DNA from: an uncultured Rivibacter sp.
Lineage (GTDB): Bacteria > Pseudomonadota > Gammaproteobacteria > Burkholderiales > Burkholderiaceae
Assembly (NCBI GenBank): GCA_946481025.1
Contig: CAMLNA010000025.1
Location: forward strand, 1-40,300
Reading direction: 5' to 3'
Length of the DNA stretch: 40,300 nucleotides
A program made the translations under genes and the position numbers. Below are positions 8,361 to 16,766 of the stretch, piece after piece (position 1 is the first letter of the stretch; each line of letters begins with the position of its first letter). The notes under the pieces are model-generated. The model made no database searches, was not told where the DNA came from, and was given only the letters and a program-made list of their open reading frames with translations.

Positions 8361-8386
8361 TGGCTACCCCCATCAGAGGGGGGCCG
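8361..8386 (+). repeat. Short C-run/G-run palindrome, possible remnant of the intergenic repeat
   Basis: GGCTACCCCC, loop ATCAGA, GGGGGGCC, directly after rocD. It resembles the CCCC-TCCA-GGGG core of the longer repeat between ilvH and ilvC. It could also act as a weak terminator, although no T-run follows. Confidence 0.35.
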
Positions 8387-8443
8387 CCTGCGTGCGGTAT
8401 CGTCGATCCTTCCGGGCTTTCCGCGCTCGACAGGACTCACACG

Positions 8444-9742
8444 ATGGCCGATCTGCCTCAGCACCTCGAACAGGACGTTCCCGCCACCACCCGACGCAAG
8501 CTCCTGGGCGCCATGGGCGCCGTGGCCCTTGTCCCCCTTGGCCTTGCCGCCTGCGGCGGGAGCCGCGACGAGCCGGCCAGCATCCGCTTCGTCAATGCCA
8601 CGCTCGACTTCGGCGACCTGACCGCCCAGCTCGACGGCGCCACGCTGGCGACGCTGCAGCCGGGCGACACGACGGGCTTCATCGGCATCGAGGACAAGTC
8701 CCAGACGCTGCGGCTGAAGGCCGACGGCGTGACCTTGCTGGAGCGCGGCATCGACCCCGGGCGCAAGAGCTACGTCACCGCGGTGCTGCATGGCCGCGCG
8801 AGCAGCCTGCAGTTGGCCGTGTTCGAAGACGGAAGCGAAGGCAAACCCGGCGGCGGCGAATGCAAGGTGCGCTTGTTCAACGGCAGCGACAACGGCGGCC
8901 TCGACCTCTTCCTGACCAGTCCCAACGCCGACCTCTCGGTCGTTCCGCCGGCCGTGTCGGACACGGCAGAGCTGCAGTTCAGCAGCTATGCGCAGGTTTC
9001 GAGCGGCTCGCGCCGGCTGCGCATTGCCCGCAACGGCGACCGCAACGACGTCCGCCTGGACGTGCCGTCCGTCGAGCTGCCCAGCCAGGGCGTGGTGACG
9101 GTGGCTGTGCTGCCCACGCGCAGCGCGCGGCTGCTGCAGGCGGTGGTGCTGGTGCACGAGGGCGGCTCCACCAGGCTGGCGAACCCGTTCGGCCGCACCG
9201 TCTTCGTCAATGCAATGGCCACCGCGGCCATGGCTGCGCCGCAGATCGACACCAGCGTGCGGCCCGCGCTGGCGGGTGGTGGAACGAGCGAGGTGGTGAA
9301 CGTGGCCGCCGGCGACCGTGCACTCGGCTTCGTGGTCAATGGCAGCGCGCTCACCGAGCAGCGCACCGTGGCAGCCGCGGCCGACACCACATGCGTGGTC
9401 CACGGCGACGCGGGTTCGCCACAGCTGGCCTTCCTGGCAGACGACAACCGCAGCTCCACCGTCACCACGCAGGTGAAGCTGCGGCTGGGCAATTTCGCGG
9501 TGGGCGTGAACAACGCATCGCTGCTGGTGGATCTCGCCTCCGCCGACGCCACGGCTGCTTACGGTGCTGCGTCGGCCTATGTGCAGGTCAACGTGGGTGA
9601 GCGCGACCTCGCCGTGGCGGGGGGCACCGGGGCCACGCTGGCGAGTCTGGCCGACCAGACGCTCGTGGCCGAGGGCGTGTACACGCTGTTCCTGCTGGGT
9701 ACCAGTGCAGCGCCGCAACTGGTGCTGCGCCGCGACCGCTGA
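8444..9742 (+). CDS. DUF4397-type lipoprotein
   Basis: 432 residues. The N terminus has twin arginines (TTRRKLLGAMG, R17-R18) and a lipobox LAAC with the lipidated Cys at 37, so it is a predicted lipoprotein, possibly exported folded by Tat. The mature chain reads as three related beta-rich units beginning ASIRFVNATLDFGDL (about 46), CKVRLFNGSDNGGLDL (about 140) and VKLRLGNFAVGVNNASL (about 345); each opens with a V-R-hydrophobic-N pattern and a D-hydrophobic strand, as in DUF4397 domains. The ATG at 8444 precedes the export signal. It sits alone between rocD and a convergent acetyltransferase gene. Function unknown; a cell-surface or periplasmic binding role is only inferred. Confidence 0.8.
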   Translation: MADLPQHLEQDVPATTRRKLLGAMGAVALVPLGLAACGGSRDEPASIRFVNATLDFGDLTAQLDGATLATLQPGDTTGFIGIEDKSQTLRLKADGVTLLERGIDPGRKSYVTAVLHGRASSLQLAVFEDGSEGKPGGGECKVRLFNGSDNGGLDLFLTSPNADLSVVPPAVSDTAELQFSSYAQVSSGSRRLRIARNGDRNDVRLDVPSVELPSQGVVTVAVLPTRSARLLQAVVLVHEGGSTRLANPFGRTVFVNAMATAAMAAPQIDTSVRPALAGGGTSEVVNVAAGDRALGFVVNGSALTEQRTVAAAADTTCVVHGDAGSPQLAFLADDNRSSTVTTQVKLRLGNFAVGVNNASLLVDLASADATAAYGAASAYVQVNVGERDLAVAGGTGATLASLADQTLVAEGVYTLFLLGTSAAPQLVLRRDR

Positions 9743-9766
9743 GCGGCGGGCCGGCGGCCGGGCGCG

Positions 9767-10978
9767 TCAGCCCTTGAACGGGTTGTGCTCGGCCAGTTCG
9801 TCCACGTACGTGGCGATGCCGGCCTCTTCGCGCTCAAGGTAGCGTTGCACCGCGTCGGCGAAACGCGCGTCGGCGAGCCAGTGCGCCGACCAGGTGCGCA
9901 CCGGCATCAACCCCCGCGCCATCTTGTGCTCGCCCTGCGCGCCGCCTTCGAAACGCAGGTAGCCATTGGCGATGCACCACTCGAGCGGCTGGTAGTAGCA
10001 GGCCTCGAAGTGCAGGCAGTTCACCGGTTCGACGGCACCCCAGTAGCGCCCGAAGGCGTTGCCGCGTGCCGGATCGAGCGCCACGAGCGAGCAACCGATC
10101 GCGCGGCCTTCGCGCCTGGCAGTGAAGAGCAGCCAGTGCTCGGGCAGGGTGGCGGCCATCTCTGCGAAGAAGGCACGCGTGAGATAGGGCGTGGAGCGGT
10201 GGGTGCGGTAGGTGTGGCAGTAGCACCGGTAGAAGAAATCCCAATCGGCCTCGCCGATCTGCCGGCCTTGCCGCGTTTCGAAGACCACGCCGGCTTCGCG
10301 CACGTAGCGGCGCTCCTGCAGCATCTTTCGCCGCTTGTCGCGCTGCAGGCTCGCGGCGAACTCGGCGAAGTCCGCATAGGGCAGGGGCTCGCGGTTGACC
10401 CAGTGGAACTGCACGGTGCTGCGTTCCATCCAGCCTTGCCGGCCGAGTGCTGAGCGGTCTGCTTCGTCGATGAACAGCACATGGGCCGATGACAGGCCGC
10501 CTTGGGCGGCGTACTGCTCCATGGCCTGCAGCAGCAATTCGCGTGCAGCGGCATCGCGTGCGAGCAGCCGAGGCCCCGGCACGGGCGTGAATGGCACCGC
10601 GCAGAGCAGCTTGGGGTAGTAGCGCCCGCCGGCGCGTTCCCACGCGTCGGCCCAGGCCCAGTCGAACACGTACTCGCCGTACGAGTGGCTCTTCAGGTAG
10701 AGCGGGCAGGCGGCCAGCAGCGTCGCGCCTTGCTGCACGCACAGGAACTGCGGGGCCCAGCCTGTGTCGGGTACGGCGCTTGCGGACCGGTGCAGGGCCA
10801 GCAGGTACTCGTGGCGCATGAAGGGCGAGGCCTGCGGGCTGGCGTCCACGAGGGCGTTCCAGGCGCCGCCGTCGACATCGGCCGGATCGTCGACCACGAG
10901 CACGCGTACCTCGGACTCGGCGGTACCATCGTCGCGTCCCTTGATGTCCCTGTCGCTGCTGCTGCCCGTTGCGCTCAT
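9767..10978 (-). CDS. FemAB/GNAT-like N-acetyltransferase (COG3146-type)
   Basis: 403 residues with the layout of the family once called peptidogalycan biosynthesis protein: PFMRHEYLLAL near the N terminus, CPLYLKSHSYGEYVFDWAW, YYPKLLCAVPFTPVPGPRLL, then RKMLQERRYV, CHTYRTHRSTPYL and the C-terminal FEACYYQPLEWCI and FEGGAQGEHKMARGLMPV. The tandem GNAT fold suggests acyl or aminoacyl transfer, but the substrate is not established. The ATG at 10978 has GGGAAG about 4 nt upstream; its start codon overlaps the nadE start codon on the other strand (shared CATG at 10976-10979). A shorter GTG start around residue 25 is possible. It converges on the lipoprotein gene, 24 bp away. Confidence 0.85.
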   Translation of the reverse strand: MSATGSSSDRDIKGRDDGTAESEVRVLVVDDPADVDGGAWNALVDASPQASPFMRHEYLLALHRSASAVPDTGWAPQFLCVQQGATLLAACPLYLKSHSYGEYVFDWAWADAWERAGGRYYPKLLCAVPFTPVPGPRLLARDAAARELLLQAMEQYAAQGGLSSAHVLFIDEADRSALGRQGWMERSTVQFHWVNREPLPYADFAEFAASLQRDKRRKMLQERRYVREAGVVFETRQGRQIGEADWDFFYRCYCHTYRTHRSTPYLTRAFFAEMAATLPEHWLLFTARREGRAIGCSLVALDPARGNAFGRYWGAVEPVNCLHFEACYYQPLEWCIANGYLRFEGGAQGEHKMARGLMPVRTWSAHWLADARFADAVQRYLEREEAGIATYVDELAEHNPFKG

Positions 10979-12674
10979 GTCTTCCCAAACGCCCTCGCTC
11001 AAGATCGCCCTGGTCCAGTTCAACGCCACCGTGGGCGACCTCGCCGGCAACGTGGCGCGCGTCGTCGATGCGGCGCGCCGTGCTCACAGCCGGGGGGCGC
11101 GGGTGGTGCTGGCGCCGGAGCTGGCTCTGTGCGGCTACCCGCCCGAGGACCTGCTGCTGCGCCCGTCGTTCCTGCGTGCCTGTGACGAGGCTCTGGCCGA
11201 TTGCGCCCGCCAGCTGGCCGACCTGCCCGGATTGCATCTGGTGGTGGGCCATCCGCGCGCGCTCGACGGATCGAGCGGCGATGTTCGCACGCGTTCCTGG
11301 GCCGTGCAGCAGCGGGTGAATGCGGCCTCGGTGCTGGCCGGCGGCCAGGTCATCGGCACCTATGCGAAGCGCGAGCTGCCCAACTACCAGGTGTTCGACG
11401 AACGCCGCTATTTCGTCTCGGGCCGCGACGCCGGCGAATCGCCACTGGTGTTCGAGGTGGACGGATTGCGCCTGGGTCTCCTGGTTTGCGAAGACGCCTG
11501 GTTCGACGAACCGCCCGCAGCCGCCAAGGCCGCGGGCGCGCAGGCGCTGCTGGTCCTGAATGCGTCGCCCTTCCACCTGGGCAAGGGCAACGAGCGCGAG
11601 GAGCGCATGTCGGCGCGGGCCCGTTCGCTCGGCTTGCCGCTGCTGTATGCGCACCTGGTCGGCGGGCAGGACGAAGTGGTGTTCGACGGCGCCTCTTTTG
11701 CCGTCGATGCGCATGGCGCGCTGTGCGCGCGCGCGCCGAGCTTCGAATCGGCCGAACTGCTGGTGGACGTGAGCGCCGACGGGCAGGTGCGCGGCCCCGT
11801 GGTGGAACTGCCCGACCTCGAGGCGCAGGCGTGGAGCGCCCTGGTGACGGGCGTGCGCGACTACCTCGGCAAGAACGGGTTCCCCGGCGCGATCATCGGC
11901 CTGTCCGGCGGCATCGATTCGGCGCTGGTGCTGTCGATCGCCGTCGATGCGCTGGGAGCCGACAAGGTGCGCGCCGTGATGATGCCGTCGCCCTATACCG
12001 CCGACATCTCCTGGATCGACTCTCGCGACATGGCGCGGCGCGTGAAGGTGCAGTACGACGAGATCTCCATCGTGCCGATGTTCGACGCCTTCAAGGCGAG
12101 CCTCGCGAACGAGTTCGCCGGCCTGCCCGAAGACGCCACCGAAGAGAACATCCAGGCCCGCATCCGCGGCACGCTGCTGATGGCGCTCAGCAACAAGAGC
12201 GGCCGCATCGTGCTCACCACGGGCAACAAGAGCGAAATGGCCACCGGCTATTGCACCCTCTATGGCGACATGGCCGGCGGCTTCGCGGTCATCAAGGACG
12301 TGAACAAGACGCTCGTGTATCGCCTGGCGCGCTGGCGCAACGAAGAGGCGAAGCGCCTGGGGCAGGAGCCGCCGATCCCGGAACGCATCATCACGCGCGC
12401 GCCGTCGGCCGAGCTGCGCCCCAACCAGACCGACCAGGACAGCCTGCCGCCGTATGACGTGCTGGATGCCATCCTGGCGCGCTACATGGAAGACGACCAG
12501 TCGATCGACGAGATCGTGGCTGCCGGGTACGGCGCCGCCGACGTCGAGCGCGTCACCCGGCTCATCAAGATCAACGAATACAAGCGCCGCCAGGCGCCGG
12601 TGGGCATCCGCATCACGCACCGGGCGTTCGGCCGGGACTGGCGCTATCCCATCACGTCCAAGTTCCGTGCCTGA
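10977..12674 (+). CDS. nadE: Glutamine-dependent NAD+ synthetase
   Basis: Final step of NAD+ synthesis: amidates nicotinate adenine dinucleotide using ATP and ammonia released from glutamine. 565 residues in two domains. The N-terminal nitrilase-type glutaminase has a Glu-Lys-Cys triad visible as E48 (LAPELALCGYP), K131 (YAKRELPNYQVFDE) and C171 (LLVCEDAW). The C-terminal synthetase has the ATP pyrophosphatase loop SGGIDS at 310-315, LTTGNKSEMATGY and the end RAFGRDWRYPITSKFR. The start at 10977 fits the family N terminus (LKIALVQFNATVGDL); another ATG at 10944 would add 11 residues. Neither has a good Shine-Dalgarno. The next gene is glnB. Confidence 0.95.
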   Translation: MSSQTPSLKIALVQFNATVGDLAGNVARVVDAARRAHSRGARVVLAPELALCGYPPEDLLLRPSFLRACDEALADCARQLADLPGLHLVVGHPRALDGSSGDVRTRSWAVQQRVNAASVLAGGQVIGTYAKRELPNYQVFDERRYFVSGRDAGESPLVFEVDGLRLGLLVCEDAWFDEPPAAAKAAGAQALLVLNASPFHLGKGNEREERMSARARSLGLPLLYAHLVGGQDEVVFDGASFAVDAHGALCARAPSFESAELLVDVSADGQVRGPVVELPDLEAQAWSALVTGVRDYLGKNGFPGAIIGLSGGIDSALVLSIAVDALGADKVRAVMMPSPYTADISWIDSRDMARRVKVQYDEISIVPMFDAFKASLANEFAGLPEDATEENIQARIRGTLLMALSNKSGRIVLTTGNKSEMATGYCTLYGDMAGGFAVIKDVNKTLVYRLARWRNEEAKRLGQEPPIPERIITRAPSAELRPNQTDQDSLPPYDVLDAILARYMEDDQSIDEIVAAGYGAADVERVTRLIKINEYKRRQAPVGIRITHRAFGRDWRYPITSKFRA

Positions 12675-12772
12675 GCCTGTCCACGGGCCTCTGCGGTGCG
12701 GTGGGGCACCACGTTGGGTTGCATGAGGCGTGCATCAAAGTTGCATAGCCCATGCGCATGTTCCATGCTTAA

Positions 12773-13147
<375 letters not shown>

Positions 13148-13167
13148 AGCGTCCCCAGGGCTGCTCC

Positions 13168-13202
13168 AAAGACAAAGCCCGCCGATGGCGGGCTTTGTCT
13201 TT
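13168..13202. terminator. Strong bidirectional terminator after glnB
   Basis: A perfect 16-bp stem: AAAGACAAAGCCCGCC, loop GAT, GGCGGGCTTTGTCTTT. T-rich on both strands because the arm ends are A/T runs. It separates convergent glnB and the LOG-family gene. Confidence 0.9.
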
Positions 13203-13213
13203 GGGGTGGTTTT

Positions 13214-13798
13214 TCAGATGCGCGTGTAGTCGTCCGGGCTGGTGGCTCTGGGCACCAGCAGGGACAGGCGTTGCAGAAGCCGCACCGCGTCGGTGTCCAC
13301 CTGCACGGTCTTCAGCTGCGTTTCCGACAGGAAGCCGGCCTGCGTGGTCTGCGACATGAAGTCCAGGAAGGTGTCGTAGTAGCCGGCCACGTTCAGCAGG
13401 CCGATGGGTTTGTCGTGGTAGCCCAGCTGGTGCCAGGTCCATACCTCGAAGAGCTCTTCGAAGGTGCCGATGCCCCCGGGCAGCGCCACGAAGACGTCGG
13501 CTCGTTCGGCCATCATCTGCTTGCGCTCATGCATGGTCTGAACCACGTGCAGCTCGGCCAGGCCGCGATGTCCCACTTCGCGCTTCATGAGGCTCTCGGG
13601 GATGACGCCGACGACCCGTGCGCCGCTTTCGATCGCCGCGTCGGCCACCACGCCCATCAGGCCGACGTTGCCGCCGCCGTAGACCAATTGCCAGCCGTTG
13701 CGGCCGATCAGGCCGCCCAGCTCGCGGGCGGCCGCTTCATACTCGGGACGGTTGCCGAAACGCGAACCGCAATAGACACAGACCGATAGCGTCTTCAT
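13214..13798 (-). CDS. LOG-family nucleoside 5'-monophosphate phosphoribohydrolase (TIGR00730)
   Basis: 194 residues. Rossmann-like fold with the family motifs VYCGSRFG (8-15), VYGGGNVGLMG (39-49), the ERKQMM segment (91-96) and the catalytic/phosphate-binding PGGIGTFEE (107-115). Members cleave nucleoside monophosphates to base and ribose phosphate. In plants and some bacteria this frees active cytokinins from their riboside phosphates; in most bacteria it is better viewed as nucleotide clean-up. Formerly annotated as lysine decarboxylase in many genomes, which is incorrect. It lies 12 nt after dgkA and is probably co-transcribed with it. Confidence 0.92.
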   Translation of the reverse strand: MKTLSVCVYCGSRFGNRPEYEAAARELGGLIGRNGWQLVYGGGNVGLMGVVADAAIESGARVVGVIPESLMKREVGHRGLAELHVVQTMHERKQMMAERADVFVALPGGIGTFEELFEVWTWHQLGYHDKPIGLLNVAGYYDTFLDFMSQTTQAGFLSETQLKTVQVDTDAVRLLQRLSLLVPRATSPDDYTRI

Positions 13799-13810
13799 GA
13801 CGGATCCTGT

Positions 13811-14188
13811 TCAGCGCAGCCGATGCACCAATGCCGCAATCCAGATGCCCGCGCACAGCACGAGCGACAGGAACACGGCGGCGCTGGCCAGGTCCTTGGC
13901 TCGCTTGGAAAGGTCGTGCAGTTCGTAGCTCACCCGGTCGATCGCGGCTTCGATCCCGGAGTTGAGCAGCTCGACGATCAGCACCAGCAGAACGGAGCCG
14001 ACCAGCACGGCCACTTCGAGCCAGCTGCGTCCCACCCAGAAAGCTGCAGGGATCATCAGGACCGCGAGCCAGAACTCCTGGCGGAACGCGCTTTCGCCGT
14101 GGTAGGCGATCTTCAGGCCGTCGAGGGAGTAGCCGGTCGCGCGAACGATGCGCTCCACGCCCGTGCGGCCTTTGTACGGATTGCTCAT
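13811..14188 (-). CDS. dgkA: Diacylglycerol kinase, bacterial integral-membrane type
   Basis: Phosphorylates diacylglycerol to phosphatidic acid, recycling the diacylglycerol left when membrane lipids donate head groups. 125 residues, the usual size. Three membrane helices (about 38-56, 58-78, 100-122) and the family signature VELLNSGIEAAIDRV with E73 and E80 and the following KRAKDLASAAV. N-terminal amphipathic region contains GLKIAYHGESAFRQE. The ATG at 14188 gives a family-like N terminus (NPYKGRTGVERI). It precedes the LOG-family gene in one likely transcript. Confidence 0.93.
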   Translation of the reverse strand: MSNPYKGRTGVERIVRATGYSLDGLKIAYHGESAFRQEFWLAVLMIPAAFWVGRSWLEVAVLVGSVLLVLIVELLNSGIEAAIDRVSYELHDLSKRAKDLASAAVFLSLVLCAGIWIAALVHRLR

Positions 14189-14222
14189 GGCCGGCGATTG
14201 TGCCGTGCCTGCGTGACGGGAT

Positions 14223-14771
14223 TCAGGTGCCCGGGCGTGCAGCCGGCGCCGGCCGCCAGTGGATGAGCCGCGTGCCGCACAGCGCATCGTGGAGGAACTG
14301 CCGTTGCGGATGCAGGAAGGAAAGCAGCGCATACAGCAACACGCCGGCCAGCACGCAGCCGAACACGGCCCAGCCGCTGTTGTGCCAGCCGGCCCAGTAG
14401 GCGATGGCGAGCGAAGGCAGGAACCACACCCAGCAGGCAAGGTAGCGCGCGAGCGCGCGTGGGCGTGACACCGCCCCGCCGTCCCGGCCGACGAGGCGCA
14501 CGTGCCAGGTCTGCATGGCGAGCGTCTGGCCGGTACGCGACCAGTACCAGACGAAGTACACGCCGAGCACGGCGAACAGCGCCAGGATCATGCCCTGGCG
14601 GCCCTGCAGCGCATGGCGCTGCTGGCTCACCACGGAGTAGGCGATGCCGGCAACGAACACCACGCCGAACAGCAGCACGCCTTCGTAGAGGAAGCTCGCC
14701 AGGCGCCGGCGCAGGCTGGGAGCGCGCAGATCGGCGACGGTCGCCGCGGAAACTGCCGAAGCGGCGGTCAT
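14223..14771 (-). CDS. RDD-family membrane protein
   Basis: 182 residues. The chain begins with LRAPSLRRRLASFLYEGVLLFG, in which the RDD motif position holds R-R-x-x-S-F-L-Y-E rather than the canonical R-x-x-x-x-x-D, then three further membrane segments and the typical GQTLAMQTWHVRLV and FLPSLAIAY regions and a C-terminal FLHDALCGTRLI. RDD proteins are small membrane proteins; some are sodium or proton antiporters, most have no known role. The start codon overlaps the stop of the DUF3106 gene by 1 nt (TGATG), so it is translationally coupled and belongs to the sigma-factor operon. Confidence 0.85.
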   Translation of the reverse strand: MTAASAVSAATVADLRAPSLRRRLASFLYEGVLLFGVVFVAGIAYSVVSQQRHALQGRQGMILALFAVLGVYFVWYWSRTGQTLAMQTWHVRLVGRDGGAVSRPRALARYLACWVWFLPSLAIAYWAGWHNSGWAVFGCVLAGVLLYALLSFLHPQRQFLHDALCGTRLIHWRPAPAARPGT

Positions 14772-15556
14772 CAGTTGTTTTTCTTGTTGCTGTTGCTGCC
14801 GGCGTTGCCGTTGCGGCGCGGGCTGACGGGCTCGACCGCAGCGCCTTGCGGGCCGCGCTGGGGCAGCAGCGTGTTGCGGTCGACGAACTCGGGGGTCGCC
14901 GCGATCTTCGGCAGGCCGGTCTGCTGGTGTGCCGGCGGGCTGGGTCGCTTGGACATCAGCGTCGTGGTCGCTCCCGGACGCGCCTGCACCACCGTGGGCG
15001 CCACCGGCTTGGGCGGCGGCGCCGTGTGCAGCGGGTTGGGCACGATGTTGGACTTGGCCTGCTCGGTGGTGCGCGCTGCACGGTTGTTCAAGCGCGCATC
15101 CTTCGGGGCGCTGCGCTCGGCCGCTCGGGAGGCCAGGGCCTTGCGTTCTTCTTCCGGCAGCGCCTGATAGGCCTCCCAGCGCGCGCGTCTTTCTTCGCGG
15201 CCGGCTTGCTGCTTGGCCTCCTGAAAGCTCTGGCGCACTTCGCCACGCTGGGCGGGCGTGAGCCGGGCCCAGTCGGCCATGCGTTCCTGCATGCGCTGCT
15301 GTTCGGGGGGCGACAGCCTCGGGTAGCGGGCTGCGAGCTCCAGCCACTTCTGCTTGCGAGGCGCGTCGATGCCGTCCCAGTCGCGCTGCAGGGGTTTCAG
15401 GACTTCACGTTGTGCGGGCGTGAGCTGGTTCCATCCGGGGCCGGCGGCGGCCGGGCCGGCCGCCATGGCCACGCTGCTCGCCACGGCGGCGGCCAGCATG
15501 AAAGCCAACGCCGGCAACAGCCGGCGCAGCTCGTGCAGGCGCGGAGGTGTTTTCAT
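14771..15556 (-). CDS. DUF3106 secreted protein
   Basis: 261 residues. A signal peptide (LLPALAFMLAAAVASSVAMA) is followed by WNQLTPAQREVLKPLQRDWDG, RKQKWLELAARYPRLSPPEQ and RMADWARLTPAQRGEVRQSF, a repeated L-T/S-P-x-x-Q/R-R pattern that defines DUF3106. The C-terminal half is low-complexity, rich in Pro, Ala, Arg and Asn, ending with an Asn/Lys tail. Probably periplasmic; function unknown. A GTG at 15562 sits directly after the upstream stop, but the ATG at 15556 is preferred because AGGTGG lies just before it. The repeated heptad-like TPAQR units recall periplasmic stress proteins of the CpxP/Spy type, which would suit an operon headed by a sigma factor; this is inference. Confidence 0.82.
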   Translation of the reverse strand: MKTPPRLHELRRLLPALAFMLAAAVASSVAMAAGPAAAGPGWNQLTPAQREVLKPLQRDWDGIDAPRKQKWLELAARYPRLSPPEQQRMQERMADWARLTPAQRGEVRQSFQEAKQQAGREERRARWEAYQALPEEERKALASRAAERSAPKDARLNNRAARTTEQAKSNIVPNPLHTAPPPKPVAPTVVQARPGATTTLMSKRPSPPAHQQTGLPKIAATPEFVDRNTLLPQRGPQGAAVEPVSPRRNGNAGSNSNKKNN

Positions 15557-15562
15557 CGCCAC

Positions 15563-16042
15563 CTATTCACGGCCGGCAGAAGGCCCGGGCATGGTGAGGA
15601 ACTCCTTGAACCCGGGGTCGCTGTAGGCGTCGGGGGGCAGATCGTCGGACAGCAGGTCGGTGTCGATCTCCGCAGCGGTGTCGATTTCTTCCTGCTGCTG
15701 GATCTGCTGGATGAGCAGCAGGCCGGCGATCAGCGCAGCAAACGGGATGAGGGACGCGAGGCGCACCCACCAGCTCGCCGGACCGCCGCCGAGGGAGGCC
15801 GTGCCGGACCCGGAAGCCACCACCGCCACCGCCACCTCCGCTGACGCGGCGGTCAAGCGCCGGGCCGCGCGGGCGCGCTCGAGCGCCTGGTCGCGAGCCA
15901 CCCGCAGGCGCTCGCTGACGTCGTGCGACACGTCCTCGCTGCCCTCGCTCAGGCGGGCGGTGAGGCGCAGCGCGAAGCGAGCTTCCAGGGCCTCGGGATC
16001 GAGGCGGGGGGGCAGCGAATAAGTGGCGTTCGAGTTTTTCAC
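15563..16042 (-). CDS. DUF3619 protein, possible membrane-bound regulator of the sigma factor
   Basis: 159 residues. A cytoplasmic N-terminal part with an acidic/basic helical pattern (DPEALEARFALRLTARLSEG, then VSERLRVARDQALERAR), one membrane segment (WVRLASLIPFAALIAGLLLI, about 96-115) and an acidic C-terminal tail (EEIDTAAEIDTDLLSDDLPPDAYSD). The layout and position right after an ECF sigma gene are those of an anti-sigma factor, but no zinc-binding anti-sigma motif is visible, so that role is inference. The GTG at 16042 overlaps the sigma factor stop (GTGA, 4 nt). A longer reading from upstream would run inside the sigma gene and is rejected. Confidence 0.82.
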   Translation of the reverse strand: MKNSNATYSLPPRLDPEALEARFALRLTARLSEGSEDVSHDVSERLRVARDQALERARAARRLTAASAEVAVAVVASGSGTASLGGGPASWWVRLASLIPFAALIAGLLLIQQIQQQEEIDTAAEIDTDLLSDDLPPDAYSDPGFKEFLTMPGPSAGRE

Positions 16043-16605
16043 AGCGTGATTCCCTTCGCTCTGAGGGCCTTGGCCAAGCTGTGCACTGCGCGGGAGCAGT
16101 GGGTCTTGACGCTGCCTTCCGAGCAACCCATGGCAGCGGCCGTCTCGGCGACATCGAGTTCTTCCCAGTAACGCATCAGAAAGGCCTCGCGTTGACGCGC
16201 CGGCAGTTTGCCGACCTCTCCTTCGATCACTTGCAGAATCTGGACCCGCGACACCGACTCCGCCGTGCTTTCGGTCGCGGTAGAGCCGTCCATGGCCGCC
16301 AAAGTTTCCAGCAGATCGAAGTCGCCGTCATGGTCAGGACTTTCGAAATCCGAGAAGGACTGCATGACTGCGCCACGCACCTTCTGCCGGCGGAACCAGT
16401 CCATGGTCGCGTTCGACAGGATGCGCTGGAACAGCAGCGGCAACTCGGCGGCCGGGCGATCCGCGTACTTCTCCGCCAGGCGGATCATGGCGTCCTGCAC
16501 GATGTCGAGCGCCCCTTCCTCGTCGCGCATCGCATAGACGGTGCGCTTGAAGGCTCGCTTTTCGACGCTCTTGAGGAAGTCCGTGAGTTCTTTGTCGGTA
16601 GCCAA
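16039..16605 (-). CDS. ECF-type RNA polymerase sigma factor
   Basis: 188 residues from the TTG at 16605. Sigma region 2 includes DEEGALDIVQDAMIRLAEKY and the core-binding LFQRILSNATMDWFRRQK; region 4 includes LPARQREAFLMRYWEELDVAETAAAMGCSEGSVKTHCSRA. No ATG is available in a sensible place; the TTG start gives the natural N terminus ATDKELTDFLKSVEKRAF, and a candidate extended -10 promoter at 16661-16669 fits only a start downstream of about 16654. The downstream genes (DUF3619, DUF3106, RDD) overlap each other, so the four are one operon. The signal and regulon are unknown. Divergent from ilvB. Confidence 0.85.
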   Translation of the reverse strand: MATDKELTDFLKSVEKRAFKRTVYAMRDEEGALDIVQDAMIRLAEKYADRPAAELPLLFQRILSNATMDWFRRQKVRGAVMQSFSDFESPDHDGDFDLLETLAAMDGSTATESTAESVSRVQILQVIEGEVGKLPARQREAFLMRYWEELDVAETAAAMGCSEGSVKTHCSRAVHSLAKALRAKGITL

Positions 16606-16660
16606 GGGGGTGGCGTGTGCGGTTCGTCGGTGCCGGGCATGGGGCGCCGAGGCGGGCGGG

Positions 16661-16669
16661 ATTATGTCA
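16661..16669 (-). promoter_or_regulatory. Candidate extended -10 promoter of the sigma factor operon
   Basis: Minus strand TGACATAAT (TG-N-CATAAT), predicted start near 16654 and a leader of about 50 nt to the TTG start. No good -35 is visible, as expected for an extended -10 element. Confidence 0.5.
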
Positions 16670-16710
16670 TTGCACCGAAACCAGGCAGTACCGAAGCGTG
16701 TCCGGGCGTG

Positions 16711-16751
16711 CGTTGCGCCGAAGTGATGCCATAATGCTGCTTCGCACAACG
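16711..16751. promoter_or_regulatory. Imperfect dyad flanking the ilvB -10 element
   Basis: Arms CGTTGCGCCGAAG (16711-16723) and CTTCGCACAACG (16740-16751) surround CATAAT. The left arm lies upstream of the predicted start, so this is a DNA dyad, a possible operator, rather than an RNA hairpin. Confidence 0.35.
16727..16735 (+). promoter_or_regulatory. Candidate extended -10 promoter of the ilv operon
   Basis: TGCCATAAT (TG-N-CATAAT), with predicted transcription start near 16742, giving a leader of about 140 nt before ilvB. No convincing -35 hexamer 16-18 bp upstream. Confidence 0.5.
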
Positions 16752-16766
16752 CTCTTTGGGTCTCAA

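Noticed and set aside
9834..12620. A very long open frame (about 928 residues) antisense to the acetyltransferase gene and nadE
   Set aside because: It is the mirror of two well-supported genes with clear motifs; its translation is Arg/His/Gln-rich without family motifs, as expected for a shadow frame in GC-rich DNA.
12706..12745. Possible sigma54 promoter of glnB (TTGCAT preceded by GGCAC or GTGCAT)
   Set aside because: The conserved GG and GC pairs are not at the required 10-bp spacing in either alignment.
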